A stretch of DNA of 64,000 nt from JAGVSR01 sp033765145 (GTDB lineage: Bacteria > Pseudomonadota > Alphaproteobacteria > Rhizobiales > Hyphomicrobiaceae), in NCBI GenBank assembly GCA_033765145.1, contig JANRIH010000020.1:1-64000 (forward strand), in the 5' to 3' direction. Under the pieces are notes generated by a model. It was not told the origin of the DNA, did not search any database, and saw nothing but the letters and a program-made list of their open reading frames with translations. Both the position numbers and the translations under genes were made by a program. Shown here one piece after another: positions 1-8,515 of this stretch (positions are counted from its first letter, which is position 1; every line of letters starts with the position of its first letter).

Positions 1-547
1 CTTCGGACTCGTCGTCGTCGCCGCGCATCCGGTGCTTGAGCTCCTCGGTGAACGACAGCAGCGACAGGTCGTTCATCCGCATGGTGTACAGGATGCCGTC
101 GAGGTGATCGATCTCGTGCTGGACGACGCGGGCGTGGAAGCCGGTCGCCTCGCGCTCGATCAGCTCCCCCGCCGGGGTCCAGCCGCGGTAGCCGATGTGG
201 CGGAACCGCGGCACCGCGCCGGTCAGGCCGGGGATCGACAGGCACCCTTCCCAGCCCAGCGCCTTTTCGGGCGACAACGGCTGGTAGACCGGGTTGATCA
301 GGGCGGTCAGCGGCGACGCGCCGTGCGGCCCTTCGTCTTCCGCCCGGCCCTCGGGGGCGAAGAAGACGATGATGCGCCGGCTGACGTGGATCTGCGGCGC
401 GGCGAGGCCGACGCCCTCCGCGTCGCGCATCGTCTCGACCATGTCCTGGGCGAGGCGGCGGATGTCGGCGGCGGTCGGGTCGGCGATGTCGTCGGCCCGG
501 CGCAGCAGGACGGGATGACCCATCCGGGCAATTTTAAGCAGTGTCAT
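1..547 (-). CDS. def: Peptide deformylase, 3' end outside window
   Basis: This enzyme removes the N-formyl group from nascent proteins and is an iron or zinc metallohydrolase of the cytoplasm. About 182 codons are visible, starting at an ATG at 547 and running off the left edge, so only a few C-terminal residues are missing. The three family motifs are present: GVGLAAPQ near residue 46, EGCLS with the metal-binding cysteine, and QHEIDHLDG carrying the two histidine ligands and the catalytic glutamate. It is divergent from rpsU, so both probably use promoters within 548-721. The family assignment is secure. The true C-terminus and any downstream fmt gene cannot be seen. Confidence 0.95.
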   Translation of the reverse strand, partial: MTLLKIARMGHPVLLRRADDIADPTAADIRRLAQDMVETMRDAEGVGLAAPQIHVSRRIIVFFAPEGRAEDEGPHGASPLTALINPVYQPLSPEKALGWEGCLSIPGLTGAVPRFRHIGYRGWTPAGELIEREATGFHARVVQHEIDHLDGILYTMRMNDLSLLSFTEELKHRMRGDDDESE

Positions 548-594
548 GGCCTTAATATCGGGTGGCCCCGGCCGCCGGTAAAGCGCTTTTCGGC

Positions 595-624
595 TTGACC
601 GTGGTCGGGTTTGGCTTCACATAG
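595..624 (+). promoter_or_regulatory. Candidate promoter for rpsU
   Basis: A TTGACC hexamer at 595-600 is followed after about 18 bases by ACATAG, a weak -10-like element. It lies in the 174-base divergent gap between def and rpsU, the only place where an rpsU promoter could be. The -10 match is poor, so this is a guess from spacing and the -35 element alone. Confidence 0.3.
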
Positions 625-721
625 TCTTCACGCACCCCAGGCAAATTGCGATGGTCGTGCCCCCGATGCGGTGTCCCGGGTATTGCATCGGCGTAACCCC
701 TTGGCAGGAGATGGCCCGCCC

Positions 722-997
722 GTGGAAGTCCAGGTTCGCGACAACGACGTCGATCAGGCCCTACGCGCGCTCAAGAAGAAGATGCAGCGCGAGGGCATTT
801 TCCGCGAGATGAAGCTCCGGAACTACTTCGAGAAGCCGTCCGAAAAGAAGGCCCGCGAGAAGGCCGAGGCCGTCCGCCGTGCCCGCAAGCTGGCCCGCAA
901 GAAAATGCAGCGTGAAGGCCTGCTGCCCTCGAAGCCCGCCCCGACCCGAGGCGGCCCTGGCGGTCCGGGCAAGGGTCCTCCGCGCGGCGGCGCTTGA
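722..997 (+). CDS. rpsU: 30S ribosomal protein S21
   Basis: S21 is a small, very basic protein of the 30S subunit platform near the 3' end of 16S rRNA. The reading frame is open from 611, but the family begins with an MEVQVRDN-like segment, which fits the GTG at 722 preceded by AGGAG at 706-710. That gives 91 residues. The core (DQALRALKKKMQREGIFREMK) is followed by lysine- and arginine-rich sequence and a Gly/Pro-rich tail after about residue 70, as is common in alphaproteobacterial S21. A strong hairpin follows at 1059-1090. The upstream part of the open frame has no homology signature and is not coding in my reading. Confidence 0.95.
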   Translation: MEVQVRDNDVDQALRALKKKMQREGIFREMKLRNYFEKPSEKKAREKAEAVRRARKLARKKMQREGLLPSKPAPTRGGPGGPGKGPPRGGA

Positions 998-1058
998 TCC
1001 GGCAGGGCTGCTGATGCCCGTCCTCATCTCCGGCACGTTCGACACAAAATGATTCTTG

Positions 1059-1090
1059 CTGCGGCCACGGCGTTCAGCGCGTGGCCGCAG
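1059..1090. terminator. Bidirectional terminator-like hairpin after rpsU
   Basis: A perfect 10-base stem (CTGCGGCCAC at 1059-1068 pairing with GTGGCCGCAG at 1081-1090) encloses a 12-base loop. It stands between the convergent rpsU and hydrolase genes. The hydrolase stop codon (1074-1076) lies inside the loop. There is no long T-run on either side, so it may act with Rho or mainly as an mRNA 3' stabiliser. Confidence 0.55.
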
Positions 1091-2015
1091 CCGTTTGATC
1101 CCTCGCCCGGCCGGTGATCGCGGTCGGCGGGAAGCGCTCATCGAGCCAGGCCGTAATGATCTCGAAGCTGCCGAACATATAATGGTCGGTATGACCGGCG
1201 CCGGGGATCGACACGAACGTCGCGCGGTCACCAATTCCTCGTGCGACCTCGCGGCCCATCCCGGTCGGAATGATCTCGTCCGCTTCACCGTGGATGACGA
1301 GTGCGGGCGCAGTAATGCGCGACAGATAGCGCATGGTCTCGTAGCGGTCGGTCATGAGCCATCGTGCCGGCAGGTAGGGATAGTACCGCTCCGCCATCGC
1401 GACGATGGACGTATAGGGCGCATCCAGGACGAGGGCCGCGACCGGCTTTTTGGCTGCCAATTGTGCGGCGACACCGGTCCCGAGACTTTCGCCATAAACG
1501 ACGATGCTCTCCGGCTTCACTCCTTCCGCGACAAGGGCCTCGTAGACGTCCTCCGCATCTGACACGTTGGCGCGCTCCGATGGCCGCCCGGTCCGACCGC
1601 CGAAGCCGCGCCACGTCAGCATGACCATGCCGTAGCCCTTCGCCGTGTATTTCCGGATGCGCTCGGCGCGGTCGATGAACGACCCGCCGTTGCCGTGGAA
1701 ATAGAGGATCGTCGGACGCCCAGGCGCGGGCCTCGCCGCCCATGTCAGGATCTCCGATCCGTCGCGCGCCGCGAACACGCGTTCCTCGACGCCGGCGAGG
1801 CCCAGTTCGCCCGGCAGCGTGCGCCGGGTGTCGGGATGATAGAGAAGGGCCTGCTGGAGGAAGTTAGTTAGCAGCATCACCGCCAGAACGAGCGCGGCGA
1901 CGACGATGGCCGCAGAGATCAGGTATCCCATCGGTCCTCGGATCGGGCGCACTTGCGCGAACGGCTTAGCGGGTTGCACGAAACGCGCCTCGATAGCAGC
2001 CTGGATGTCATCCAT
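1074..2015 (-). CDS. Membrane-anchored alpha/beta hydrolase
   Basis: The 313-residue protein has an alpha/beta-hydrolase fold resembling the ABHD13/ABHD17 serine hydrolases. A single hydrophobic helix at about residues 31-50 would anchor it in the inner membrane. Visible motifs are the oxyanion turn HGNGG, the nucleophile elbow GESLGTG with its serine, an aspartate in GEADEIIP and the catalytic histidine in GAGHTDHY. The substrate is unknown; relatives act on acyl esters or thioesters. A second ATG at 1931, just before the membrane helix, is an alternative start giving 285 residues. The gene appears monocistronic and converges on rpsU. Confidence 0.85.
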   Translation of the reverse strand: MDDIQAAIEARFVQPAKPFAQVRPIRGPMGYLISAAIVVAALVLAVMLLTNFLQQALLYHPDTRRTLPGELGLAGVEERVFAARDGSEILTWAARPAPGRPTILYFHGNGGSFIDRAERIRKYTAKGYGMVMLTWRGFGGRTGRPSERANVSDAEDVYEALVAEGVKPESIVVYGESLGTGVAAQLAAKKPVAALVLDAPYTSIVAMAERYYPYLPARWLMTDRYETMRYLSRITAPALVIHGEADEIIPTGMGREVARGIGDRATFVSIPGAGHTDHYMFGSFEIITAWLDERFPPTAITGRARDQTAAATR

Positions 2016-2076
2016 CCATACGCAATTCTTCGCCGCCGGGTTTTGGCGCCCGGGCGTCGGGACGCATCAACCGCCA

Positions 2077-2649
2077 TCAGGGCAGCGTGCGCGCATAGAC
2101 GGGCGGCGTCGTCGGTGTGAAGCCGGCCGGGCTCACGAGTTCGTCCGAGGGGTCGTCGAAGCAGGCGAGAAGGCGGCGCGCGCGATCCGGCCCCGGAAGG
2201 TGTCCCAAGGGCGAGCCTCGGCTATGAGCCAGATGGGGCGCGAAGGCCTCGACATCGGCGCGCGAGAACAGGTTCCCATCGCGGCCCATTTTGATGGACC
2301 AGCAATCCGCTTCGTTTTCACTGGTCGGCGAGGGGTAGAAGACGTGCGCCATGACGTGGTGCGCGCACTCGTGATTGAAGAAGAAAATCTGCATCTTGCC
2401 GGGCAGCGTCTGGAGCCGGCTCTGGTTCAGCGTGATGATCGGCATGCGGTTGATGATGCGCGCCTGCGCGACGTCGCCGATGTCATCCATGCGGATCGTG
2501 CGCACGGTATGGTTCCGGAAGTCCTTGCACTGGAGAGTCTGGCCGTCGATCTCGACCTTGGCCTGAAGACCTTCCTGGGCCGCGGTGGTGCCGCTGGCCG
2601 AAACGGTGACAAGGGTGACGAGGAGAACAGACGGCAACCAGGGCCTCAT
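2077..2649 (-). CDS. Secreted protein with a zinc-peptidase HExxH motif
   Basis: The 190-residue protein begins with a clear signal peptide ending near an Ala-Ala-Gln site. An ATG at 2649 preceded by GGAG five bases upstream is preferred over the GTG at 2655. The central segment NHECAHHVMAH contains an HExxH zinc-binding motif. About 14 residues further on, SENEADCWS supplies a glutamate and aspartate where peptidases of the gluzincin/M48 type place their third ligand. I infer a small periplasmic metallopeptidase-like protein. No substrate can be named. The C-terminal third is proline-rich and not recognised. It stands alone between the hydrolase and the transhydrogenase operon. Confidence 0.65.
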   Translation of the reverse strand: MRPWLPSVLLVTLVTVSASGTTAAQEGLQAKVEIDGQTLQCKDFRNHTVRTIRMDDIGDVAQARIINRMPIITLNQSRLQTLPGKMQIFFFNHECAHHVMAHVFYPSPTSENEADCWSIKMGRDGNLFSRADVEAFAPHLAHSRGSPLGHLPGPDRARRLLACFDDPSDELVSPAGFTPTTPPVYARTLP

Positions 2650-2915
2650 GCGCACTCCTTCGGTTTCGATTCGGCGGTTCTAGCCGGCCAGATGCGGGTA
2701 TGAAGCGCTTGCAGCGCAGCTTCGACCCGGCACTGCCATCCCATGCTAAACGCGAATCCCCGCCTGTCAGATTAAATTTTGATGACAGTAGCTTCTGGCT
2801 CGTTGATCCAACGGGTCACCTTTGCGCGTGTCACTCACGCACAATGAGCGGGCCATTCGCGTCGTCGACGCGTTCAACGAATGCCAAATGGTTAAACAAA
2901 TGGCGCGCTCAGGTG

Positions 2916-4334
2916 CTAATGCCCGCTGCCGGAAAGGGACTTGGCGATTTCCTCGGTCATCTTCTTGGCGTCGCCCAACACCATCACAGTGTTCTCGCGA
3001 TAGAAGACGGGGTTGTCGATGCCGGCGTAGCCGGACGCGAGCGAGCGCTTGTTGAAGAACACCGTGCCGGCCTTCCAGACCTGGAGGACGGGCATGCCAT
3101 AGATGGGTGACGTCTTGTCGTCCTCGGCGGCGGGGTTCACGACGTCGTTGGCGCCGATGACGTAGACGGCATCGGCCTGGGAGAACTCACTATTGATGTC
3201 CTCGAGTTCGAACACCTCGTCGTAGGGCACGTTGGCCTCGGCCAAGAGCACGTTCATGTGGCCGGGCATGCGGCCGGCGACGGGGTGGATCGCGTATTTC
3301 ACCTCGATGCCGTGCTTCTTCATCTGGTCGGACATTTCTCTCAAGGCATGCTGGGCCTGCGCGACCGCCATACCGTAGCCCGGCACGATGATGACCTTCG
3401 AGGCGTTCTTCAGGATATAGGCCGCGTCCTCGGCCGAGCCGAGCTTCACGGGCTTCTGCTCGCCCTTCGCCCCGCCCGCGGCCGCCGTCTCGCCGCCGAA
3501 TCCTCCGGCGATGACGGAGATGAAGGAGCGGTTCATGCCCTTGCACATGATGTAGGAGAGAATCGCGCCCGAGGAGCCGACGAGCGCGCCGGTGATAATG
3601 AGCGCGACGTTGCCCAACGTGAAGCCGATGCCGGCCGCGGCCCAGCCCGAATAGGAGTTCAGCATCGAGACGACGACGGGCATATCCGCGCCGCCGATCG
3701 GGATGATGATCAGGATGCCGAAGACGAGTGCCACGAGCGTGATGGCCCAGAAGAGCGTCCCCGAGCCGCCCGACATGCAGAACGCATAGATGAGGTAGAT
3801 CAGGAGCAGCAGCAGAGCCCCGTTGATGACGTGGCGCATAGGAAGAAGGATCGGCGCGCCCGACATCTTGCCGGACAGCTTTGCGAAAGCGATGACGGAG
3901 CCGGTGAAGGTAATGGCGCCGATGGCGACACCGAGGCCCATTTCAACAAGGCTCAGCGGCGCGATCTGACCGGGCATGCCGATGCCGAAGGCTTCAGGTG
4001 AATAGAGCGCCGCCGCGGCGACGAACACGGCCGCAAGACCGACGAGGGAGTGGAACGCGGCGACGAGTTCGGGCATCTGAGTCATCGGAATTTCGCGCGC
4101 GATCTTGGCGCCGATGAATGCGCCCGCGCCGAGACCACCCGCGATCAGCACCCACGTCACGAGATCGTAAGGCGCGCCCAAGAGACCGAACGTCGTCAGA
4201 ATGGCGATCGCCATGCCGAGCATGCCGTAGGTATTGCCCTGGCGCGACGTTTCGGGGTGAGACAGACCTCGCAACGCGAGGATGAACAGGATACCGGCCG
4301 CGAGGTAGAGTAGGGCTGCGAGGTTGGCGGTCAT
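2916..4334 (-). CDS. pntB: NAD(P) transhydrogenase subunit beta
   Basis: This inner-membrane subunit, with PntAA and PntAB, couples proton re-entry to hydride transfer from NADH to NADP+, supplying NADPH. The 472-residue product has about nine membrane helices in residues 1-270, then a soluble NADP(H)-binding domain III. In that domain the fingerprint GYGMAVAQAQ near residue 317, GANDVVNPAAEDD and the RSLASGYAG segment are all intact. Length is normal for the family. It is the last gene of a co-directional unit running from the oxidase subunit at 6318, separated from pntAB by 111 bases. Confidence 0.97.
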   Translation of the reverse strand: MTANLAALLYLAAGILFILALRGLSHPETSRQGNTYGMLGMAIAILTTFGLLGAPYDLVTWVLIAGGLGAGAFIGAKIAREIPMTQMPELVAAFHSLVGLAAVFVAAAALYSPEAFGIGMPGQIAPLSLVEMGLGVAIGAITFTGSVIAFAKLSGKMSGAPILLPMRHVINGALLLLLIYLIYAFCMSGGSGTLFWAITLVALVFGILIIIPIGGADMPVVVSMLNSYSGWAAAGIGFTLGNVALIITGALVGSSGAILSYIMCKGMNRSFISVIAGGFGGETAAAGGAKGEQKPVKLGSAEDAAYILKNASKVIIVPGYGMAVAQAQHALREMSDQMKKHGIEVKYAIHPVAGRMPGHMNVLLAEANVPYDEVFELEDINSEFSQADAVYVIGANDVVNPAAEDDKTSPIYGMPVLQVWKAGTVFFNKRSLASGYAGIDNPVFYRENTVMVLGDAKKMTEEIAKSLSGSGH

Positions 4335-4445
4335 GTTTTCGTGTTCCTCAGGGCCTCAACGGCTCGCGCCGGGCGCGGTTGCTTTTCTCGTGCGGGGCCG
4401 GTCGCCGCAGCGGACCGGCGACTTGTCAGCGGCACCCAAGTCCGC

Positions 4446-4838
4446 TCACTTCTTCTCTTTCTTCTTGTACATCGCGAGCATTCGGCTCGTGACGAGGAAG
4501 CCGCCGAAGATGTTGATCGAGGCCATGACGAGGGCCAAGAAGCCGAAGAGCTTCGCCAGAAGGCTGCCCTCGGCGGCGAGCGAGACACCGCACGCCAGTA
4601 GTGCGCCGACCACGATCACCGACGAGATCGCGTTCGTGACCGACATGAGAGGGGTATGAAGCGCGGGCGTCACGCTCCAGACCACGTAGTAGCCGACGAA
4701 GATCGCCATGGCGAAAACCATCAAGCGATAGATGGACGGGTCAACCGGGCCGCTGATGCCATCGCCGGCCGCGAATGCGGCACTTGTGAATGCAGTCATC
4801 AGCAAGAGGGTCAGACCCGACGTCGTGGTGGCTCGCAT
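4446..4838 (-). CDS. pntAB: NAD(P) transhydrogenase alpha subunit, membrane part
   Basis: In many alphaproteobacteria the alpha subunit is split, and this 130-residue protein is the membrane portion of it. It shows a hydrophobic N-terminus, the conserved TPALHTPLMSVTNAISS segment that lines the proton channel region, and two further helices ending in a lysine-rich tail. It begins at an ATG at 4838, 36 bases downstream of the pntAA stop, which supports co-translation. Its partners pntAA and pntB flank it in the same orientation. Confidence 0.95.
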   Translation of the reverse strand: MRATTTSGLTLLLMTAFTSAAFAAGDGISGPVDPSIYRLMVFAMAIFVGYYVVWSVTPALHTPLMSVTNAISSVIVVGALLACGVSLAAEGSLLAKLFGFLALVMASINIFGGFLVTSRMLAMYKKKEKK

Positions 4839-4874
4839 CGCGCGGCTCTCCGTGTCAGCGGTGTTGATGCCTGA

Positions 4875-6014
4875 TCACGCAGCCTTTGGCTGCAGATTGG
4901 GGTGAACGACCTTGCCATCCTTGGCCACGAGCGTGCCCTTGACGATTTCGTCGTCCCAGTTGATGGCGAGCTTCTTCTCTTTTTTGTCGATCAGAGTCTC
5001 GAGGAACGCCAAAAGGTTCTTGGCATAGAGGCTCGACGCATTGACCGCGACGGTCGCCGCGAGATTGAGCGGCCCAAAGATCTTGATGCCGCCGACTTCG
5101 ACCAACTGGCCCGGAACCGTCGCCTCGCAGTTCCCACCGCGCTCTGCGGCGAGGTCCACGATCACGGAGCCCGGCTTCATGCTGTCGACCATCGCCTTGG
5201 TGATGAGGCGGGGCGCGGGACGGCCAGGGATCAGCGCCGTCGTGATGACGATGTCCTGCGTCTTGATGTGATTGGCGACAAGCTCCGCCTGCTTGGCCTG
5301 ATACTCGGCCGACATGGGCTTCGCGTAGCCGGCCGCCGTCTGGGCCTGTTTGAACTCGTCGTCCTCGACCGCGACGAACTTCGCGCCGAGCGACTGCACC
5401 TGTTCCTTCGTCGCGGGGCGCACGTCGGTCGCCGAGACGATGCCGCCAAGGCGCCTAGCGGTCGCGATCGCCTGCAGGCCCGCCACGCCGACACCCATGA
5501 TGAAGACTTTCGCGGCCGGGACCGTGCCCGCCGCCGTCATCATCATCGGCATCGCGGACCCGAAGAGCGAGGCGGCGTCGACGACGGCTTTATAGCCGGC
5601 AAGGTTCGCCTGGCTCGACAGCACGTCCATCGACTGCGCGCGCGTGATGCGCGGCATGAACTCCATCGAGAAGAGCGTCGCGCCCGATCCTGCGGCCGCA
5701 TCGAGCGCTGAACGCTCGCCGTAGGGCTCGATCATGGCGGCGACTAGCGCGCCGGGCTTCAGAGCCCCAAGCTCGGCCGCACTCGGGCGACGAACCTTCA
5801 GCAGGATGTCGGCGCCGGCGATCGCGCTGGCCGCATCGGGGGCGATCTCAGCGCCAGCCGATTTCAAAGCTTCGTCCGAGAAGCGCGAGCGCAAGCCGGC
5901 ACCCGTTTCGACCTTCACGGATGCGCCGAGGCCCAACAGCTTCTTGACCGTCTCGGGCGAGACCGCGACGCGAGGCTCTTCAGGCCCCTCGGCAGTGACT
6001 GCGATGGTGATCAT
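4875..6014 (-). CDS. pntAA: NAD(P) transhydrogenase alpha subunit, NAD-binding part
   Basis: This is the soluble domain I of the proton-translocating transhydrogenase, which binds NAD(H). It has 379 residues. The N-terminus carries the RVAVSPETV segment shared with alanine dehydrogenases. The Rossmann motif GVGVAGLQAIATARRLG is followed by VSATDVRP and QVQSLGAKF, the family pattern for NAD binding. The mobile-loop region and the C-terminal NWDDEIVKG segment are present, so the protein looks intact. It lies 160 bases downstream of the oxidase subunit IV gene, an arrangement I have seen repeatedly in Hyphomicrobiales. Confidence 0.97.
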   Translation of the reverse strand: MITIAVTAEGPEEPRVAVSPETVKKLLGLGASVKVETGAGLRSRFSDEALKSAGAEIAPDAASAIAGADILLKVRRPSAAELGALKPGALVAAMIEPYGERSALDAAAGSGATLFSMEFMPRITRAQSMDVLSSQANLAGYKAVVDAASLFGSAMPMMMTAAGTVPAAKVFIMGVGVAGLQAIATARRLGGIVSATDVRPATKEQVQSLGAKFVAVEDDEFKQAQTAAGYAKPMSAEYQAKQAELVANHIKTQDIVITTALIPGRPAPRLITKAMVDSMKPGSVIVDLAAERGGNCEATVPGQLVEVGGIKIFGPLNLAATVAVNASSLYAKNLLAFLETLIDKKEKKLAINWDDEIVKGTLVAKDGKVVHPNLQPKAA

Positions 6015-6174
6015 GGAGCGATCCGGTGGGAAGGTCGATCAAATCCCCGCGCTGCCGTGACGACCGGCAATCGCGAGGCTGCTTGCGAGAGGACGGACGA
6101 GCCCAGATGACCCATCCGCTATCGCGCGCGAACACGAGATTATACCGCGAATACGCGGCATGTTCGATTTCGGC

Positions 6175-6318
6175 TCAGACCAGGAAGTAGTACATACCGC
6201 CGAGCAGGATCACGAGAAGCACGATCGAAATCTGCGTGAAGCGGATGAAGCCCTTGTAGGTGCCCACGTGCTGGTCGTAGTCCATCTCCGGATGGCCATT
6301 CTTCGTATTGACGCTCAT
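6175..6318 (-). CDS. aa3-type cytochrome c oxidase subunit IV
   Basis: This 47-residue gene is too short for most ORF callers. The product has a soluble N-terminal segment (NGHPEMDYDQHVGTYKGF) followed by one membrane helix of about 20 residues ending in YYFLV. The MDY..H..TY.GF pattern is the signature of the small subunit IV of bacterial aa3 oxidases, which packs beside the catalytic subunits in the inner membrane. It starts at the ATG at 6318, behind a GGAA-rich leader. Its position upstream of pntAA suggests co-expression of respiratory and transhydrogenase functions. The catalytic oxidase genes are not in this window. Confidence 0.9.
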   Translation of the reverse strand: MSVNTKNGHPEMDYDQHVGTYKGFIRFTQISIVLLVILLGGMYYFLV

Positions 6319-6590
6319 CGGTTCCCTTCCCCTCGTTTGGAGCCGCTACCGGCTTGATTTGGGTGCTTGTTGGTAGCGGAAGCCCGCGGCACCATCAAGC
6401 GTGCGGACAGCGCGTCCCGACCTTCCTTCGTACTCCCTTGGCGGCACGCTCGATCCGTTCGAGCGTCCGATGCCGGTCCCTATCGACCATCGCTCGACCC
6501 TTTCCGAGCGGGCCTCAATGCTGGCAAATTGGCGTGTCAGGCAGAGATGGCGCGGGCCAACCGGTCCGGACACTTCGCCAACCAATTGAT

Positions 6591-7556
6591 ATGTCGAGCA
6601 TTATGGCCATTCGCATCTCGACGCTCCTCGCTGTTTTCGCGACCGCGCTCGTGGCGACGACGTCCGCTGCACGGGCGCTCGAGCCCGACAAGGACGAAGC
6701 CAAGCTCTTGAAGTCGTGCGAGCAGCGGATCTGCGAGATGGCGCTGACTAAGAAGCCGCAAGGCGGCGATCTCGACTGCGACCTGTCGAAGACGTGGGCC
6801 AAATCGACCCTCAAGGGCGGCGAGGACAAGTCCGTCCGCTGGGGGTTCGGAGACGCGCAGTGCCGCGTCAAGCTCGACATCGCGCGCTCGGACGTCATCC
6901 GCGTGCTGACGGCAAAACAGGCGACGGTCGAGGTCCCCGCCCACGAGGTCAATTGCACGGTCGAGGACGGAACGAGCGCCAGCGAGGTCAAGGCAAAGCT
7001 CGCGCCGAAGCTGCAATTCAAGGGCGGTAAGGTCGAAAAGATCTGGATCAACCTCGAAAAGATCGATGGTCCGCCCGGCATCAAGGCGACGGTCTGGACG
7101 GCCGCGGGGCTCGTCGACAGCATCGGTCTCTTTCACGGCGCGATGGTGAAGTCGGTCAACAAGTTCCTGCTGAAGCAATGCGCGCAGCGCTACGACATGG
7201 CGGGCAATCCGAAACCGGATCCCAAGGACCTCGCGAAACAGCGCGCCGAGAAAGCGAAGGCCCAGAAAGCGGCCGCGGTGAAGGCGGCGGCAGCGAAGGC
7301 CGCGCGCGAGAAAGCTGGTGGCGAGAAAGCTAAGGCTGATGCGGCGAAGAACGCTCCGTCCGTCGAGAAAGCCGCGACTACGCCGGCGGCCCAGACAGAC
7401 CCGAAGTCTGGCCCAAGTGCCGCCGCTCCAAAGCCTGCGGCGCCGGCCAAGGGGCCGACGGCATCCGCTCCTCAGCCCGCCGACCAACCGGCCACACATC
7501 AGCCGGCAGTGAAGAAGGATGACAGTCAGGGTTCCAGCGCTCAGGCCGCGCGTTGA
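6591..7556 (+). CDS. Secreted three-cysteine protein with Ala/Lys/Pro-rich tail
   Basis: I do not recognise this family. The 321-residue product has a signal peptide ending near SAARA, then a core of about 180 residues with cysteines in LKSCEQRICEM, LDCDLS, AQCRVKL and VNCTVED. A tail of about 110 residues follows, built from Lys/Ala repeats (EKAKAQKAAAVKAAAAK) and then Pro/Ala sequence, resembling a periplasm-spanning or wall-associated linker. ATG 6591 is chosen over the longer open frame because the signal peptide begins there; ATG 6603 is also possible. The following gene starts in its stop codon and shares the C..CR..CTV core, so the two look like paralogues made together. Confidence 0.7.
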   Translation: MSSIMAIRISTLLAVFATALVATTSAARALEPDKDEAKLLKSCEQRICEMALTKKPQGGDLDCDLSKTWAKSTLKGGEDKSVRWGFGDAQCRVKLDIARSDVIRVLTAKQATVEVPAHEVNCTVEDGTSASEVKAKLAPKLQFKGGKVEKIWINLEKIDGPPGIKATVWTAAGLVDSIGLFHGAMVKSVNKFLLKQCAQRYDMAGNPKPDPKDLAKQRAEKAKAQKAAAVKAAAAKAAREKAGGEKAKADAAKNAPSVEKAATTPAAQTDPKSGPSAAAPKPAAPAKGPTASAPQPADQPATHQPAVKKDDSQGSSAQAAR

Positions 7557-8119
7557 TGGGCCGGCTCGCGGCAGCCCTCTCGATCGTCGTGCTCGTTCAT
7601 TGCGCCATTTTCATTCCAAGCCAGGGGCGCGCGGCGGAGACGAAATCGGAAGAACCCGATTGTTTCGAGCAACTCGAACGCGGGAGCGCGCCCGAAATCT
7701 CGTGCGCGTTTCCCCTTCGGCTGACGGATCAGGAGCAGGCGGACCTCAAGGCCGTCTCGCGCGGCTATGTCGAGAACGTCTCTTGTAGGATGTCGATCCG
7801 GATCGCGCGAAAGCTCATCGACGACGCAATCACAGCTGCCGATCATGTTTTCGAAAGTCCCGAGCAGCCTGTCGTCTGCACCGTGACGACACCCAAGAGC
7901 CTATTCGACGTGACAGCGACCTTTGCGCCTCGCGTTGTCTTCAAGGGCGACATGGCTGTGTCCGCCAGCCCAGGACTCAGCAACGTCAAGGGCATCAGTT
8001 CCGTCATCTCCTGGCCGGTCGTCGCGTTCGTCAACCGCTGGCCATCGATCCGGTCGGGCCTCGTCGAGATCGTCAATGCCTATCGTGTGCATGCGAGGAA
8101 GCGGGCGGCGAGGAAGTGA
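7556..8119 (+). CDS. Secreted three-cysteine protein, paralogue of the upstream gene
   Basis: The 187-residue product has a short signal peptide and no repetitive tail. Its pattern ISCAF, VSCRMSI, VVCTVTT and then FAPRVVFKGD aligns in order and spacing with LDCDL, AQCRVKL, VNCTVED and LAPKLQFKGG of the gene before it. I therefore infer a divergent tandem duplicate, even though overall identity is low. The ATG at 7556 shares its A with the upstream TGA, so translation is probably coupled. A TTG at 7553 is in frame but less likely. No enzymatic motif is visible; the conserved cysteines suggest an oxidised periplasmic fold. Confidence 0.7.
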   Translation: MGRLAAALSIVVLVHCAIFIPSQGRAAETKSEEPDCFEQLERGSAPEISCAFPLRLTDQEQADLKAVSRGYVENVSCRMSIRIARKLIDDAITAADHVFESPEQPVVCTVTTPKSLFDVTATFAPRVVFKGDMAVSASPGLSNVKGISSVISWPVVAFVNRWPSIRSGLVEIVNAYRVHARKRAARK

Positions 8120-8140
8120 AGCGCAGGACGTTCACACGCC

Positions 8141-8500
8141 CTACGCCAGCCGTTTGCCATAGCTTTCGCGCGCCTTCTGCACGCGATTCATGTTCGCGAC
8201 TGCCCAATCGATCATTGGAGCCAGCGCAAGGTTCAGAGATCGACCCAGGGATGTCAGTTCATACTCGACCGTCACGGGCACGGTAGGAAATGCGCGCCGG
8301 GTCAGCAGGCCGTTCTGTTCAAGCGTCCGCAGCGTTTGCGAGAGCATTTTCTGGGAAATGCCATCAATCTCGCGTTTCAGAACACTGAACCGCTTGGGCC
8401 CGCTCTCGAGGAGACCCAGCACGAGCACCACCCACTTGTCCGAGATGCAGTCGAGGAGCTGACGCGTCGGACATCGCGCGGCATAGGGATTCCACTTCAT
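8141..8500 (-). CDS. HxlR family transcriptional regulator
   Basis: The product is a 119-residue winged-helix DNA-binding protein of the HxlR family, members of which often sense electrophiles or aldehydes through a conserved N-terminal cysteine. The cysteine is present in AARCPTRQLLD. The family core follows: DKWVVLVLGLL, RFSVLKREIDGISQKMLSQTLRTLE and the wing with VEYELTSLGRSL. The ATG at 8500 with AGGA upstream is preferred; the frame remains open to a TTG at 8545. It is divergent from the SnoaL-like gene at 8745, which is therefore its likely target. Confidence 0.9.
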   Translation of the reverse strand: MKWNPYAARCPTRQLLDCISDKWVVLVLGLLESGPKRFSVLKREIDGISQKMLSQTLRTLEQNGLLTRRAFPTVPVTVEYELTSLGRSLNLALAPMIDWAVANMNRVQKARESYGKRLA

Positions 8501-8515
8501 TGAATATGGTCCTGA

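Noticed and set aside
611..721. N-terminal extension of rpsU
   Set aside because: S21 proteins start at the MEVQVRDN-like segment, which begins with the GTG at 722 behind an AGGAG. The upstream frame has no conservation signature.
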